Source of the DNA: Pagrus major
Lineage: Eukaryota; Chordata; Actinopteri; Spariformes; Sparidae
Assembly (NCBI RefSeq): GCF_040436345.1
Contig: NC_133233.1
Location: 11,179,381-11,243,380 of the forward strand
Reading direction: 5' to 3'
DNA length: 64,000 bases
Below are positions 50,874-62,000 of the stretch, one piece after another. Both the position numbers and the translations under genes were made by a program. The notes beneath the pieces were generated by a model, which ran no database searches, had not been told where the DNA came from, and saw only the letters and a program-made list of their open reading frames with translations. Position 1 is the stretch's first letter. Every line of letters starts with the position of its first letter.

Positions 50874-50915
50874 GGGGTGCCCAAACTTTTTCCTTTGGAG
50901 GGCCAAAACTACAAC
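50874..50915. mobile_element. hAT-like element terminus
   Basis: GCAGGGGTGCCCAAACTTTT followed by TCCTTTGGAGGGCCAAAA is the characteristic end of a common non-autonomous teleost hAT-type element. The partner end is not clear; nearby sequence is mixed with another element. Confidence 0.5.
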
Positions 50916-51008
50916 TTAATGAAAAGACATTACGTTTTTAGCTCAGCAGCTACATTGAAGATTTCAGCCTTAAAAAAACATGTAAATAACGTCTATTCAA
51001 ATTACATA

Positions 51009-51074
51009 ACCCGACTTTCCATCGCCATGGGGTTGAGTAGATAATGACAGAATTGTGGGCGAACTGTTCCTTTA
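51009..51074. repeat. Dispersed element terminus (copy 3 of 3)
   Basis: CCCGACTTTCCATCGCCATG to GAACTGTTCCTTTA, lying just downstream of a GGGGTGCCCAAACTTTTT element end at about 50874. Confidence 0.6.
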
Positions 51075-52439
51075 GTGAGCATTTTAACCTCACAAAAAAT
51101 TAAACAGCGTAACACTGATTTACATCATGGTATTTTTAATCAGTTTATTTTTTCTCAATACAAAAATCTGGTGTGCCTAAGTCAACCTCTTCTGGCAGCC
51201 CTGGTCTATGTAGTAATACTGGCCGTAGCCTTACTTGACCTCATGTATCAGGGGGCTCCTCTCTGACCACAGCTACATTAAATTAGCCTGTAAATTGTAC
51301 GTGTTATAGTTTGCATTCAAGTTCTGACATTCACTTTTGGCAGTCTGAAGGCAGCCACACAGATAACCACTGATATGAAGCGCTTCCTGGCTAAAAAAAG
51401 CACAAAACACGTCCAGTTCTAAATCACCCCACCCTCGCCTGTCACAAGAGCAGGAAGGGTTAAGAGGAAGTGGAGTTTCGCAAACAGCCTGTTGACTTCC
51501 TAAGTGGCTGCCTGTACGTCAGCTTACATGGGACGGTATTTTTGTCGTCCAGCACGCACCCATCAACGAAACCAGAGACATTAACCGCTAACCTTTGACC
51601 TTAGAAACCTGTGTTACCGTTTACTGAAAGACATTTTCTGAGTGTGATATTAAATGTAAAGCCCCAAAAGCCCTAAATATGTTTAAAAAGATGTTTTAGA
51701 ACAAAGGCTTTTGGTACAAATGGTCACCAAACTAAATCACGACCACAGAGCTGACTGAGGAATCAAATACTTGAGGCTAATGTCGGTCGTCATAAAACCA
51801 CAGCTGTGAGTGTAACTTTTCCGTTGAGCAGTTCTCTCCGCTCTGAAACTTGTCACTTTTTCTTTAACTTTCACATCTTTAGCTCTCTAAAAATAACCCC
51901 AGCAGGTTTGATAAAGTAAGCTTTAACTGATTCACACGTCAGCTGAGCGGTAGCATGCCTGAGGAAAAACACTTCCTCTTTTTATCAGCTCTTATTCTCT
52001 CATATGTTGAACAGAAAATACTTGTTGACATCTGCCATTTTAAGCCTCCTTTAAGTTCACTTTATGTTCAGGGATTTGCAAAATAAAAGCAAAGTGTTAC
52101 CTTTTTTTTTGTTGCCAGGAATCTTGAACGAGGCTTTTCATGTCACTGCATCAGAGGATGCTGATACAAAATAATACACGATACATCAGGCTCTCTGACA
52201 GTCACCAAGAAAGTGACAAACATTAGTTTGTTGGGTGCAAGATTAAGGTGATGTTGTCAGGGGAGTCAGAAAACAACAGAGTGAAAACAGAAGATGGCTT
52301 TAAGATACGTGCTGCTGCTCTTCAGACGAATAAGCTGGTTCACATGGGGATTGGGTAACAGAAAGCCACTATGTTATCACTGTTTATCTGAGTCACTACT
52401 AACACAAGCGTGTATTTTTTAGCCATGCTAGCAGCTTGG

Positions 52440-52720
52440 CTGTACGGCTACAGGTGGTTGATCGGTCAGTGCGAAAGTTTTGTTCCATCTAAAAATGTGT
52501 CCAGACGTGAACTTCTGTTCATGATCCCCTGAGGATGAATCCTACTGACTTTGATCATCTTCTGAATTTTCCTGTAGCACCACCAACAGGTTTGTGGTTT
52601 TGAGTGAAATGCCTCACCTCTTGGATGTGTATTGTGATTAGCTAATGTTAGCATGCTCCACAAAAATGATGAAAAACAAAGTATACCTGCTTAACATCAA
52701 CATGCAGACAGGACGTAGCC
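52440..52720. repeat. SINE/MITE-like repeat, GCTAACATGCTAA family (second copy)
   Basis: It matches the organisation of 28260-28700, with the GAGGATGAATCCTACTGACT segment followed by ATGTTAGCATGCTCCAC and ACCTGCTTAACATCAACATG. Confidence 0.6.
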
Positions 52721-52946
52721 TTACAGAATCAGCCTTAGAAACTTTTTGTCCGCTATTTGCTATTAGATCTTCTGCAGACCACACACAACCTGCCTGATCA
52801 ACTCAATCAAGGTGTTTCACAGATTTATAATCATAATATACAATTCATAGTCAACCCTATAGTCATTTCACTGATACATTTACACTCACGTTATACACCC
52901 GGCCACTTCTGGTATAATGTATCCAGAAATGCTTTATCGAAATTGC

Positions 52947-52947
<1 letters not shown>

Positions 52948-53036
<89 letters not shown>

Positions 53037-53038
53037 GT
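52948..53038. repeat. (TATATG)n / (TA)n array
   Basis: About eight TATATG hexamers pass into pure TA stretches. Open frames of Tyr-Val or Tyr-Ile through it are artefacts. Confidence 0.95.
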
Positions 53039-54666
53039 AACTTATTTTAGATGTACCACAGTCAGAATGCAACTCAAGCAAATCCCATTTGACCACTTAA
53101 AGTCAAATGTCACATCTCTGTTCTCATTTGCATTTATCTGTGAGAAACTGTGACCACTACTTGAAAGAAAAACAACAACACAGCTTGCAAAGAGTACTGT
53201 GGTGTATATTCGGCAACTCACCTCAAGTATGGACTCAATAACCACAGCTGGGCTGTTTTGCAAAAACAAATTAGCTGCATTGTTGCTTGCAATATGCACA
53301 CTGCAAACTTGACTTACTAATTCATACTCTCTTATCCCTTAACACCACTAAATATGACGTGTGCAGTTACATTAAGTGCACTTATCCACCATTTGAAGTT
53401 AGCTAGGAAGTTATCAATGTTTGGCTGCCATGTTGCGTGCGTGCCCTCTAACCTATTTCATACAGGCTATAGTTGTCTTCTGACTCCTGACCTGATCGCT
53501 GAGTAACCAAGTTGAACTGCTCTTGGTCAACAATCTGTGATCAGTGACAAAGTGCGTTCCGCAAAAAGGATGATTTCTTGACTGCAAGTCTTTCCCAATT
53601 CTTTCTCAATGTGATTACACACTCTTGGGCCATTTTTATTAGAATGGTAGCAGCACTTACCACTGCGAGTTTCACGCCTTGCTTCCATTAAGTTACACAG
53701 ATATCTCTCTTTTTACTTTGCCTGCTGTTCATTTCATGACAGGAAGTGAAAACTGAAAAATTTTGCAACCCCCCTAAAAACGATATTTGCCAGTAGTTTT
53801 GCCTCAAAGTAGACTTCCACTGGTTTCAAGTTGCCAATTAAAATGTATTGAGAAGTGAAGGATGAGTCATATTAATCATTGAAAACCTTATGGTGGTTAA
53901 AGATATTCAAATCCGAAACCCTCAAGTCTCAAGCTTATTTCTCTATCTCCAGTAACTGCTACCCTGAGTCGACTGCATGTCCTTATCTTTCTTATTTTGA
54001 CCCATTTGTATGCATTGAACTTTAAAAACTAGAGCAATACAAAACCTTTGACTCCAGCTGACTGGAGACTGCTCTGGTGACTTTATGTTGTAAAAGCTAT
54101 GAACAAATTACTGTTTAGAGGCTTTCACGACACTTCACTCCGGTTTCTCTTTTTTATGTTCCAACCACCATGACCCTGAGCATCACCACAGCGGTATTTT
54201 GGTTTCTTTCTGGTTAGGACTCATGCAAGCTGCACAGCTACACACTGATCTGCCAACCTTTTCACTCCTGATGCACATGCACACAAAGGTAGAGAAACGC
54301 CTTGTCACTGCCCTCTGTCCTGTACAATGTGAATGCCGTCCCTTATTCGATCGTGTAATGGTTGTGATAATACCTGTACAAGTTTACTTAAGTTCAGTTG
54401 GCCTGCCTCTGTTTTGCTGCCAAGTGCACAGCCGAATAGATGATCGAGTTTTCAAATACGTGTCCAAACCAAGTGCTCATGAGACACACTGGAATTTCAT
54501 GTCAATGTTGCATCTATGTCTCACTGATGGGAAGGAAACCTCAAACCCCTCCTCTTTGAGATACGGAACTGGGCAGTTGCTGCACATCTCAGCAAAACAG
54601 GAAATTTCATGTTTCCTTTGCTGCTTATAGCAACAGCTTGCATCACACTACTTCTGCATATGTTCA

Positions 54667-54667
<1 letters not shown>

Positions 54668-54705
<38 letters not shown>

Positions 54706-54714
54706 AAACATACA
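54668..54714. repeat. (CA)n microsatellite downstream of nrros
   Basis: A CA run with AAACACAC interruptions. Confidence 0.95.
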
Positions 54715-54884
54715 CCAAGTGCCACAAGAAGGCAGCCACATTTTTACATCAGGGTACATCAGGGATTAGGGTCTGGTTTTGAACCGCAATCCAAAAGCAC
54801 AGCAATGTGAAATATGATTACCCTGTTTTTTTTTAATACATGCTTCCTCCAAACATACTTAGTCATTTTTTACCATTCACTGAA

Positions 54885-54890
54885 TTTATT
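54885..54890 (-). terminator. nrros: Candidate nrros polyadenylation signal
   Basis: TTTATT on the plus strand is AATAAA on the minus strand, 73 bases past the nrros stop. It would give an unusually short 3' UTR. Further signals may exist downstream toward the CA array. Confidence 0.4.
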
Positions 54891-54962
54891 TCCATGCATT
54901 TAGTTACATTTTTTCGGTAGCACAACGTACAAAAAGTGGTTTTGTTTAGGGTTTATAAAGTA

Positions 54963-56918
54963 TCAGTAAGACGTAGGCTTCAAACACTTCTTTTTGATTG
55001 ACTTTTGTAGCATTTGGGGCTTGAAGGTGAGGGGGACAATAATGGCAATGCCCACAAAAAAAAGGCAAACAGGTAAAATAAGCAGAATGTACCAGAGTAT
55101 AGATTCCCCACCCTCCCCCGGACACAAATATGACTCGAAGCGGTCCAATCTTTTCGTCTCACGGAAGGTATCCTCACATTCAATGTCTGATCGTCCGACC
55201 ATATGGATTGTCTTTGTTGTTTCAAATGTCGTGAACCATTCTGTTTGGCAGCAGTTGAACGGATTTCCTGTCAGGAAGACAGTGTGCAGTTTTGGGGCTA
55301 ATGCATGAGCTTGACCCGAGGGAATAGTGGACAGTTTGTTGTCCCTCAAATCGAGCACTTTCAGGTCGAGATTCAGAAGTGAAGGGGGAAGATGGGTAAG
55401 AGAGTTCCTTGAAATGTTTAAAGATATTAAACTTTTGAAATGGGAGAAGTCAAAGTCTTGGATGCGAGTGTTTCCTAAACCTAGATGTTGCAACGTCCTG
55501 CTAAGACTTTGTATTGATCTTTCGACAATGAGTTCACGGTTGTCTGACAATTCCAAGTGCGTTAGAGACAACCCAGCGAATGCAGACAATGGGATTTTGC
55601 GAAGGTTGCATCCCTTAAGGTAAAGCTGCCTTAGGGATACAATGTTTTTCCAATCCACACAAGCTGACATACTCTCTGTGCTGGTCTCAGCTTCCTCAGG
55701 AAGGCAAATGCTAATGTCGTTATAACTGAGATCCACTGACCTGAGGCTCGGCAATGAGGAAAATAATCCTGAGGGTAACGACTCAAGAACATTCAGGCTC
55801 AGGTTGAGGTACGTCAGATTGCCAAAAGCCGCCATTGTACCTTCATCTGCTACAATCTGGTTCAGCCTGTTGTTGCTGACGTCCAACTCGTACAGACTGC
55901 TAGAGAGCTGTTCTGATGTCAGATTTAAGGTTTCCAGACAGTTTGTGCACATTTGAAGTCTGGACAGGACAGGCATTCTCTGGATGAACCCTCGAGGGAA
56001 ATACCCCAACTGGTTTGCTCTTAGATCCAAAATCTCAAGAGAGGAAATGTCACCGTGAAGGCTGTCGTCCCATAGCTCAGCCGTCACGTTGCCCATGTAC
56101 TTCTTCATATTGTAGAATTCAACAGTTGTAGTCGAGTTCAGGGCTGTGCCGTTGTCTACCAAGTGTTCGTAAAAACTAATACTGTTGTGGGATAGGTAAA
56201 GATTCCGCAAGTGGCTGTGGCTGGGCAAGAAAGGAAAGAAGAGCAGTTTGTTGTTTGATAGATCAAGTGTCTCTAGCTTGAAAGTGTCGTTAAGGTCTTG
56301 TATAGAGATGAACCACTCGATGAAGTTGTGGCTGGCGTTGAGGACCACCAGCTGGGTCATGTTGAAGTCCATCAGGCAAGGCAGATAGTTGAAGGCCAAG
56401 TTGAGCCGCTGGAGCTTGGGATTGTTGTTGAAGGCGCCATCGAGCTCGAACATGATGTTTCTCTGCAGGTCGAGTTCTTTGAGTTGCCAAAGATCCGCGA
56501 ACGAGGTCTCATCCAGTCTCCGCAGGAGGTTTCCAGAAAGATTGAGATATTCCAGGGATGTCAGATTTTGGAGAAGAGTGGCGACCATGTCGTCATCAAG
56601 ATTATTCTCAGAGAGATCCAGAACTCTAAGCCTGGGTAGAGTCTTTAATGCCTGACTGGTTTCTTGGTAGTAAGCCTTAAGATTGTTATTTGCTAAATTG
56701 AGGCTTTCTAACAATTTTAAGTCTTGAAACGTGTTCGATTCAATTTTTTCCAAACTATTACAAGCTAAGCTCAGGGTCTTTAATGAGGGGTAACGGAGAG
56801 TGTTGTCCTGTAGTGTTTGAATGTGATTGTAGTTGAGCTGAAGCTCCTCTATGTTGTCCGGCAGCCCTGCAGGCACAAAGGTGAGCTCGGCATTGTTGCA
56901 GATGGCCGTTCTTTGTTT
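54963..56918 (-). CDS. nrros: nrros main coding exon (LRRs, transmembrane segment, tail)
   Basis: The exon is 651 codons plus stop, starting KQRTAICNNAELTFVPAGLP after the acceptor TCTCTGCAG. An apparent open frame from a GTG at 56876 is simply this exon read from within; the Val is internal. Packing almost the whole ectodomain into one exon is typical of the LRRC32/NRROS family. Many N-glycosylation sequons are visible in the repeats (NLTS, NMTQ, NASH, NDTF, NVTA, NLTY). Confidence 0.9.
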   Translation of the reverse strand, partial: KQRTAICNNAELTFVPAGLPDNIEELQLNYNHIQTLQDNTLRYPSLKTLSLACNSLEKIESNTFQDLKLLESLNLANNNLKAYYQETSQALKTLPRLRVLDLSENNLDDDMVATLLQNLTSLEYLNLSGNLLRRLDETSFADLWQLKELDLQRNIMFELDGAFNNNPKLQRLNLAFNYLPCLMDFNMTQLVVLNASHNFIEWFISIQDLNDTFKLETLDLSNNKLLFFPFLPSHSHLRNLYLSHNSISFYEHLVDNGTALNSTTTVEFYNMKKYMGNVTAELWDDSLHGDISSLEILDLRANQLGYFPRGFIQRMPVLSRLQMCTNCLETLNLTSEQLSSSLYELDVSNNRLNQIVADEGTMAAFGNLTYLNLSLNVLESLPSGLFSSLPSLRSVDLSYNDISICLPEEAETSTESMSACVDWKNIVSLRQLYLKGCNLRKIPLSAFAGLSLTHLELSDNRELIVERSIQSLSRTLQHLGLGNTRIQDFDFSHFKSLISLNISRNSLTHLPPSLLNLDLKVLDLRDNKLSTIPSGQAHALAPKLHTVFLTGNPFNCCQTEWFTTFETTKTIHMVGRSDIECEDTFRETKRLDRFESYLCPGEGGESILWYILLILPVCLFFVGIAIIVPLTFKPQMLQKSIKKKCLKPTSY

Positions 56919-59057
56919 CTGCAGAGAAAAGAAGACAACATAACTTTAGTTTGCATGTTAGTGTATTGTACGTCTCGTGATGGGGGTGACATGCTTACGC
57001 TTTTTAAAAAATCCTACAGAAACTGGATTTACTTTAGAAACTGAACTCACAAACTCTTTCAAAGGGACAGATCTGCACTAGCCTTTAGTCCACATACACT
57101 GTTTTTTGGACCAGGGCACTTTTATCCCTAAAACATTTGTTTGTTTGTTTGTTTGTTTGTTTTGTGAGGTTGAGGAACAAAAATCACTTAATTTACAACT
57201 TTGTGGGTTTATACTAGACAGCTTTCTTTTGGGAGGCAATTTTTAATCCTTTCTTATCACTGCATCTAGCATCATAATCTTAACATACCTCTATTTTCAA
57301 GCAATGCTATAGCTGCATGACTTTAGGGGAGGAAGTGCCTCAGCTGGTCCACCATTTTGACCCAGAGTGAAATATATCAACTGCAGTTAGATGAGCTGCT
57401 GTGAAATTTTCTTAACATATCTGAGGTCCATAGAGTAATAGAATTAGTTTTGCCTGAACATTGATATTTAATGCACCTGGTCCACACATTAACACACAGT
57501 AGTCTCACATCACAGCTGATTATACTGTTGCTGCCCAACAGTTGCACTCAGGTCCCATCAGAAAAAGTGAAGAATTTGCTTTTACTGCTTCATTTTTTAG
57601 GTGTTTTTGACATAAACCATCACTTAAACCATTTACATTTTAACTCAAAGCAACAATCTGCTGCTTTATCACCCTTTTCTCAGATGATCAGATGAACGTT
57701 TAACACTTTCTACTAAAGCATACTTTATTAAGTTTATGTAGGTTGTAACAGCTGTCTTTATTAGTGTTTAGTAAGTGAGTAATTACTACTTAATTTATCA
57801 GTAATAAATCAATAATAAGAACAATGTTGGGGTTTTCAGGTTGTGATCATTTTATTTTGCTTTGTTGCTTTTTGAGCTCGAAGCATCAGGATGACTGTCG
57901 ACCACTTACAACAGTTACCTTCTTGAGAACAGCTCCAGAGCCTCCAGACCAAACCCTTATTATTAAGAACTCATAAACTGTCACAAATGCTGCGTTCATG
58001 GCTTTTTAAAGTGTGCAAGTCACTAATAAAGGGTACTTCCACTATGATGATATGGTCATGAATGTATTTGCTCTGGATGGGTCTTAGTGATAAATTGTAA
58101 CCTCATGCTACATGAAACTACCATTTTGACGTTGATTCTGGCAGCCACTGTGAACAAAAGATGATGATGGTGAAACAACTTTGTCAGAGTGCTGTACTGC
58201 CTGACTAGAGACCCTTCAATTCATCATCAGCACTCTACCATGAAGACAGTTTGCATTTTATGGCTTATCCAACCTGGGTAAGTCAGAAAATCACCAGGTA
58301 ACTCTATAGAAATAGGCAATCTGTGTAGAGTATTAAATTGAGACTGTTTCACCAGTTTAAAGTTCCTTGTACTCCGTTTAAAAGATAAACCCTACAGTAA
58401 ACACGGTATGTCTAATTAGAGAGTGGATCGTTTTAGCGTGAAAAATGACACACTGGATTATCATCTTCATAAATGAATCACTTCCCACTTTTCTTCCTGA
58501 TGTGGCAAAGTGGGAAATACCAGAGCGCACAAAAATGTCCCACAAAATATGTAATTTCCTGCAGGATGTTCGTATGAATATTTTTATGAACATTGTCTGC
58601 CAGGGGCACTTTGCTTCCTTAAACTAGATTAACTGCCGTAAGTACACTGCCTTTTAAATCAGATACACTGTATGTATCCACCTACGCTCCTGAGGCCTTA
58701 CTCAGTTCATTTCAAGATGTAAAAGGTTCAAAGGTTCTTTATCTGTCAGTGTGTGAGTGAAATGCACTTTAGGCCCTTCAGAGATTAGCTCATGGCTGGT
58801 AATAGAAAAAGAAAACAGAGGAAAGGAAAATAGTAATAAGATATAGAGATGAAAAGACACAAATAAAACATTATATTACATATACATGTGTACACATTAT
58901 ACTACATACATAACATATAACATTTTTGAATTTTTGTAAAAGAGAGAAATCTCACCAGCATGCATTTGCTGTGTTGTGGATGACTGAGGACCGGCGTCAG
59001 TATTCTCCACATGGATAACAAGCAGAGCAGGATGGGGGTGAGCCCGTGTGCTGGCAT
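54963..59057 (-). CDS. nrros: Negative regulator of reactive oxygen species / LRRC33 (LRR membrane protein)
   Basis: Two coding exons are on the minus strand: 58956-59057 (34 codons) and 54963-56918, joined in phase 0 to give 685 residues, close to the mammalian length of about 690. The protein has an N-terminal signal peptide, a Cys-containing cap (KCMLKQRTAICNNAELTFVP), about twenty leucine-rich repeats, a C-terminal cap (NPFNCCQTEW, ending SYLCPGE), one transmembrane segment at about 640-666 and a short basic tail ending KPTSY. LNLAFNYLPC, LETLDLSNNKLLFFPFLP and the transmembrane/tail end match NRROS more closely than its relative LRRC32 (GARP). NRROS holds latent TGF-beta on macrophages and microglia and restrains NADPH oxidase. 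The cysteines near residue 215 (YLPCLMDF) and 361 (TNCLETL) are candidates for the disulfide link to the latent ligand. There is no TIR domain, as expected. Confidence 0.9.
56919..58955 (-). other. nrros: nrros intron between signal-peptide and main exons
   Basis: This 2.0 kb intron has no recognised exon. It contains a GTTT tetranucleotide run at 57136-57163 and is otherwise unremarkable AT-rich sequence. Confidence 0.7.
57136..57163. repeat. nrros: (GTTT)n microsatellite
   Basis: Six to seven GTTT units in the nrros intron. Confidence 0.9.
58956..59057 (-). CDS. nrros: nrros coding exon 1 (signal peptide)
   Basis: The ATG at 59057 begins MPAHGLTPILLCLLSMWRIL, a typical short polar N-region and hydrophobic core. 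The exon ends at KCML with donor GTGAGA. An acceptor-like TTTGTCCACAG lies about 14 bases upstream of the ATG, so the exon probably starts in the 5' UTR near 59070 and a non-coding first exon lies further upstream. Phase 0 agrees with the next exon. Confidence 0.75.
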
Positions 59058-62000
59058 CTTAACATCCTCACTGTGGACAAAGTGATAAAGGACAGAGTGA
59101 ATACCTGCGTTAGCCTTGCTCTTCTACAGTTTAAAACCATAGTTATAATACTTCTGTTCACCACTGATGTGTATCGCTTTTTTGTGACTGAATATTGACT
59201 TTTAGCTCTTCTTCCTATCGGCCATTATTTGAGTAAGCTTGTCTAATTATGACAGCTGTGTTTGCCCTGTTGCTCTTACTGTTTTGTGTTATATGTGAAC
59301 TCTTCAAGTGGCAGAACTAACACGCCATGTGACCTACACACCAGTTTTATATTGAGGACCTGCCCTCGTTTTGACTTTGATCTGATGAAAACACTCACAG
59401 AGTTGAAGCGTGTAGGTTTCATTTCGATTTTAAAAAGGATTTGTAGAAAAAAAACAGCGTATCTCAGACTGCCAAGCTTTAACGTGGACTTCTGTTATAG
59501 GTTAGTTAACATGATTTGCATGCAGCCTGGTATCATGGCACTTGATGGCAAATGAGCACCGTAAAATGCAAATATGTACTAAGTGTGTGAAATATTGAGT
59601 AAATCCAGTTTTTCCACCATAAACGGATTATCAAACTGGGAGAACGAGACTGCAGCTTGAAATGAAAGTGTTGAAGCAGTGTGGAGGTCAGAGAAGCAGA
59701 CGGGCAGATACATTTACATTCAGCTCTGACAGCCGGGGTTCGGTCACCTACTCTTTCAGATTCTCACTCAACTTTTCGGCGTACTTTTCATTATTTTACG
59801 TGTTGTTTCCTGATCTTACATGGTCGTTAGAAATATGACTGGACATGAGAGTGGTGTGTCCTGTTCCTTTGCCTTTATGACGGAGGAATGTATTTTTTGT
59901 GTTATGTTATGTCCACAACATGTTATCTTTGTTTTCTGTTGTGCGTGGTTGATCCTACACAATATACACATTAGAGCAAAGTTGGAGATAAATAATATAC
60001 AAATGTTATATACTTTGGCTTGACATCCTGTTCTATCCTGAACAGCTGCTGGACACTGGTAAAATTTCACCTATTTCACTGAAAACTAGTGTGACGCATA
60101 CCGGCTTAGACAAATTTTTAATTTTCAACTGAATTTTCATTTTAGTGGCGAGGTAAATATGTTGTTTTGGAGGGTGTTATTAATATTATTAACTGTTTTT
60201 TTTTCTGTCATATGAACAGTTTTCTCTCTTTTTTTATCACTTATCACTTCACTCTCACTACGTTGCTGTGTACAACACTGGCAACAACACTACTCAGTCC
60301 TTAAACTATATTATGTCTCACGTCCGAGAGTTGCTCAGGGCGAGAGACCGTCACACGTGTGTTCTGTGTCAGAGTCGCCACAAAGGAAAAGACATTTTGC
60401 CGAATATTACTTTGTCTTCTCTAGGTGTCACTGGACATGAATCGGCTGGCTTGTGAGAAAACAACTCAGCGTATAGAAATGACATAAACATAAACCACAC
60501 ATACAGTGTGTTGCATAGGGATTGCACAACATATGGTTCCATTCATCAGAATAATCAGAATATAAACATGTGAGCATTATGAAATTTTAATAATTTTAAA
60601 TTAAATTGTTTTTCAAACTTTGGTTTTCCACCGTGGGTTATTTGTACGTGACATTATTCAAATGCAATGGTAACATTAATAATAAATCATAATGCAACAT
60701 GTGTTTCAATAGTATGTGATGCAATTAACTAGATCTACATGCAATTAAATGCTGTGCAAGAATTGCTATAAACATTGTGAAAACTGGAATCAATACACTG
60801 TGATCAATACCATATCTTGCTCAAACGCACCAAACACAAAATATGTATGAATCCAACAAAGCATGCAGTTTGCTTCTCTCAGCAGTAAGAGTATATGTGC
60901 ACACTGCAGTAATGCATTAGCGCACAGTGCATGTACTTACACTGGTGGTTAGGTGTGGATTTCCCAAGCCACTGACGGTTGATCCCCTGACCATATCGCT
61001 GGTTGATTCGCTGTTGCAGAGTGTGCTCTCTCATGTGTCAAGTTCAGCTGCCTTCCTCTGCTCTCACCGAAGCACTGATGCCTCTTTTTACTATTCACGG
61101 AAGCAGGCAGGCAACGGAAACCAGGTCACATGGACAAGCTGCAATCAGAAAGAGGTTCTCAAGCCCGGGGCCACAGGAAGAGTGTGCAGGCTCAACAGCT
61201 CTCAACCAGCACAGCAAAAGTTTTTTTTTTTTTTCTCCTCCCTCTCGATGCTGTGACAGTAGTGTTGTTGTACAGGCAACGGAGGTCGGTAGAAACTGTT
61301 ACCACAAAAACCTAGCGAGAACACACCCTTCACACCCTCGGCTCGTTCTGATCAGCCAACCTTCTAGAAAGGAAACCACTCAACACACACACCCTTCCTG
61401 CCTGATTCTCGGCCTGTCACTTCAGCAGCCATCACAGAACACAGACATTCACATAGACAGGCAATCAAATCTGTGACTATGTATAAGTATTGAAGAGTCA
61501 CAACACGACTTCATGACATAGTTTAGGGAGTCAGAAGATGATGGATGACACAAAACCCTTAGTAATGCAACAAACTCTGTAATAAATCCTTTAATGTTTA
61601 ACTATTAATACATATAAGTTTACAACATGGCAACTTTAAGAAATCGAGTACCTTCCATAAACACTGTATGTGTTTCGTGCTCTCTTTCTTGACGTCCAGC
61701 CGCTAAATGAGCTCTCTTTAGTCTCTTGTTTAAGTCCAGCTGTTAACGTCTTTCTCGTCAGTAGTCCCCCTTGGGTGCAAGAATAGGGAATTAGGAATCA
61801 GGAAGTGATGGCGCTGTCCTTCAAGAGTTGATTCGTTAGTGATTCCTTCCTGTTTTCACATGGGACATCTCGAGCTCTCACTTCTGGCTCTAATGTTAGC
61901 TTGACAAAGATTTTCCGATCCTCGACTTCATGTTGAGGTTGACTCACTTGGTTAGTCTTAAATAAAACTAACACTTAAAGTGTCAAGTGGTTACAGAAAA

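Larger units (their letters stand above)
49987..54884. other. Intergenic region between sh3glb1 and nrros (convergent genes)
   Basis: No exon is recognised. The region holds a hAT-like element end (GGGGTGCCCAAACTTTTT) at about 50874, a dispersed-element terminus at 51009-51074, a TGCTAATGTTAGCATGC-type repeat near 52.45-52.72 kb, a long TATATG array at 52948-53038 and a CA array at 54668-54714. Long open frames encoding Tyr-Val or Thr-His repeats come from the microsatellites. Confidence 0.65.

Noticed and set aside
52757-53153. Open frames rich in Tyr-Val, Tyr-Met or His-Ile repeats
   Set aside because: They are translations of the TATATG/TA microsatellite.
54963-56876. Toll-like receptor or LRRC32 (GARP)
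   Set aside because: There is no TIR domain after the transmembrane segment, and the repeat sequence and C-terminal tail fit NRROS better than GARP.
54963-56876. Start of the LRR protein at the GTG/Val at 56876
   Set aside because: The frame continues upstream to a good splice acceptor at 56918, and a signal-peptide exon in matching phase lies at 58956-59057.
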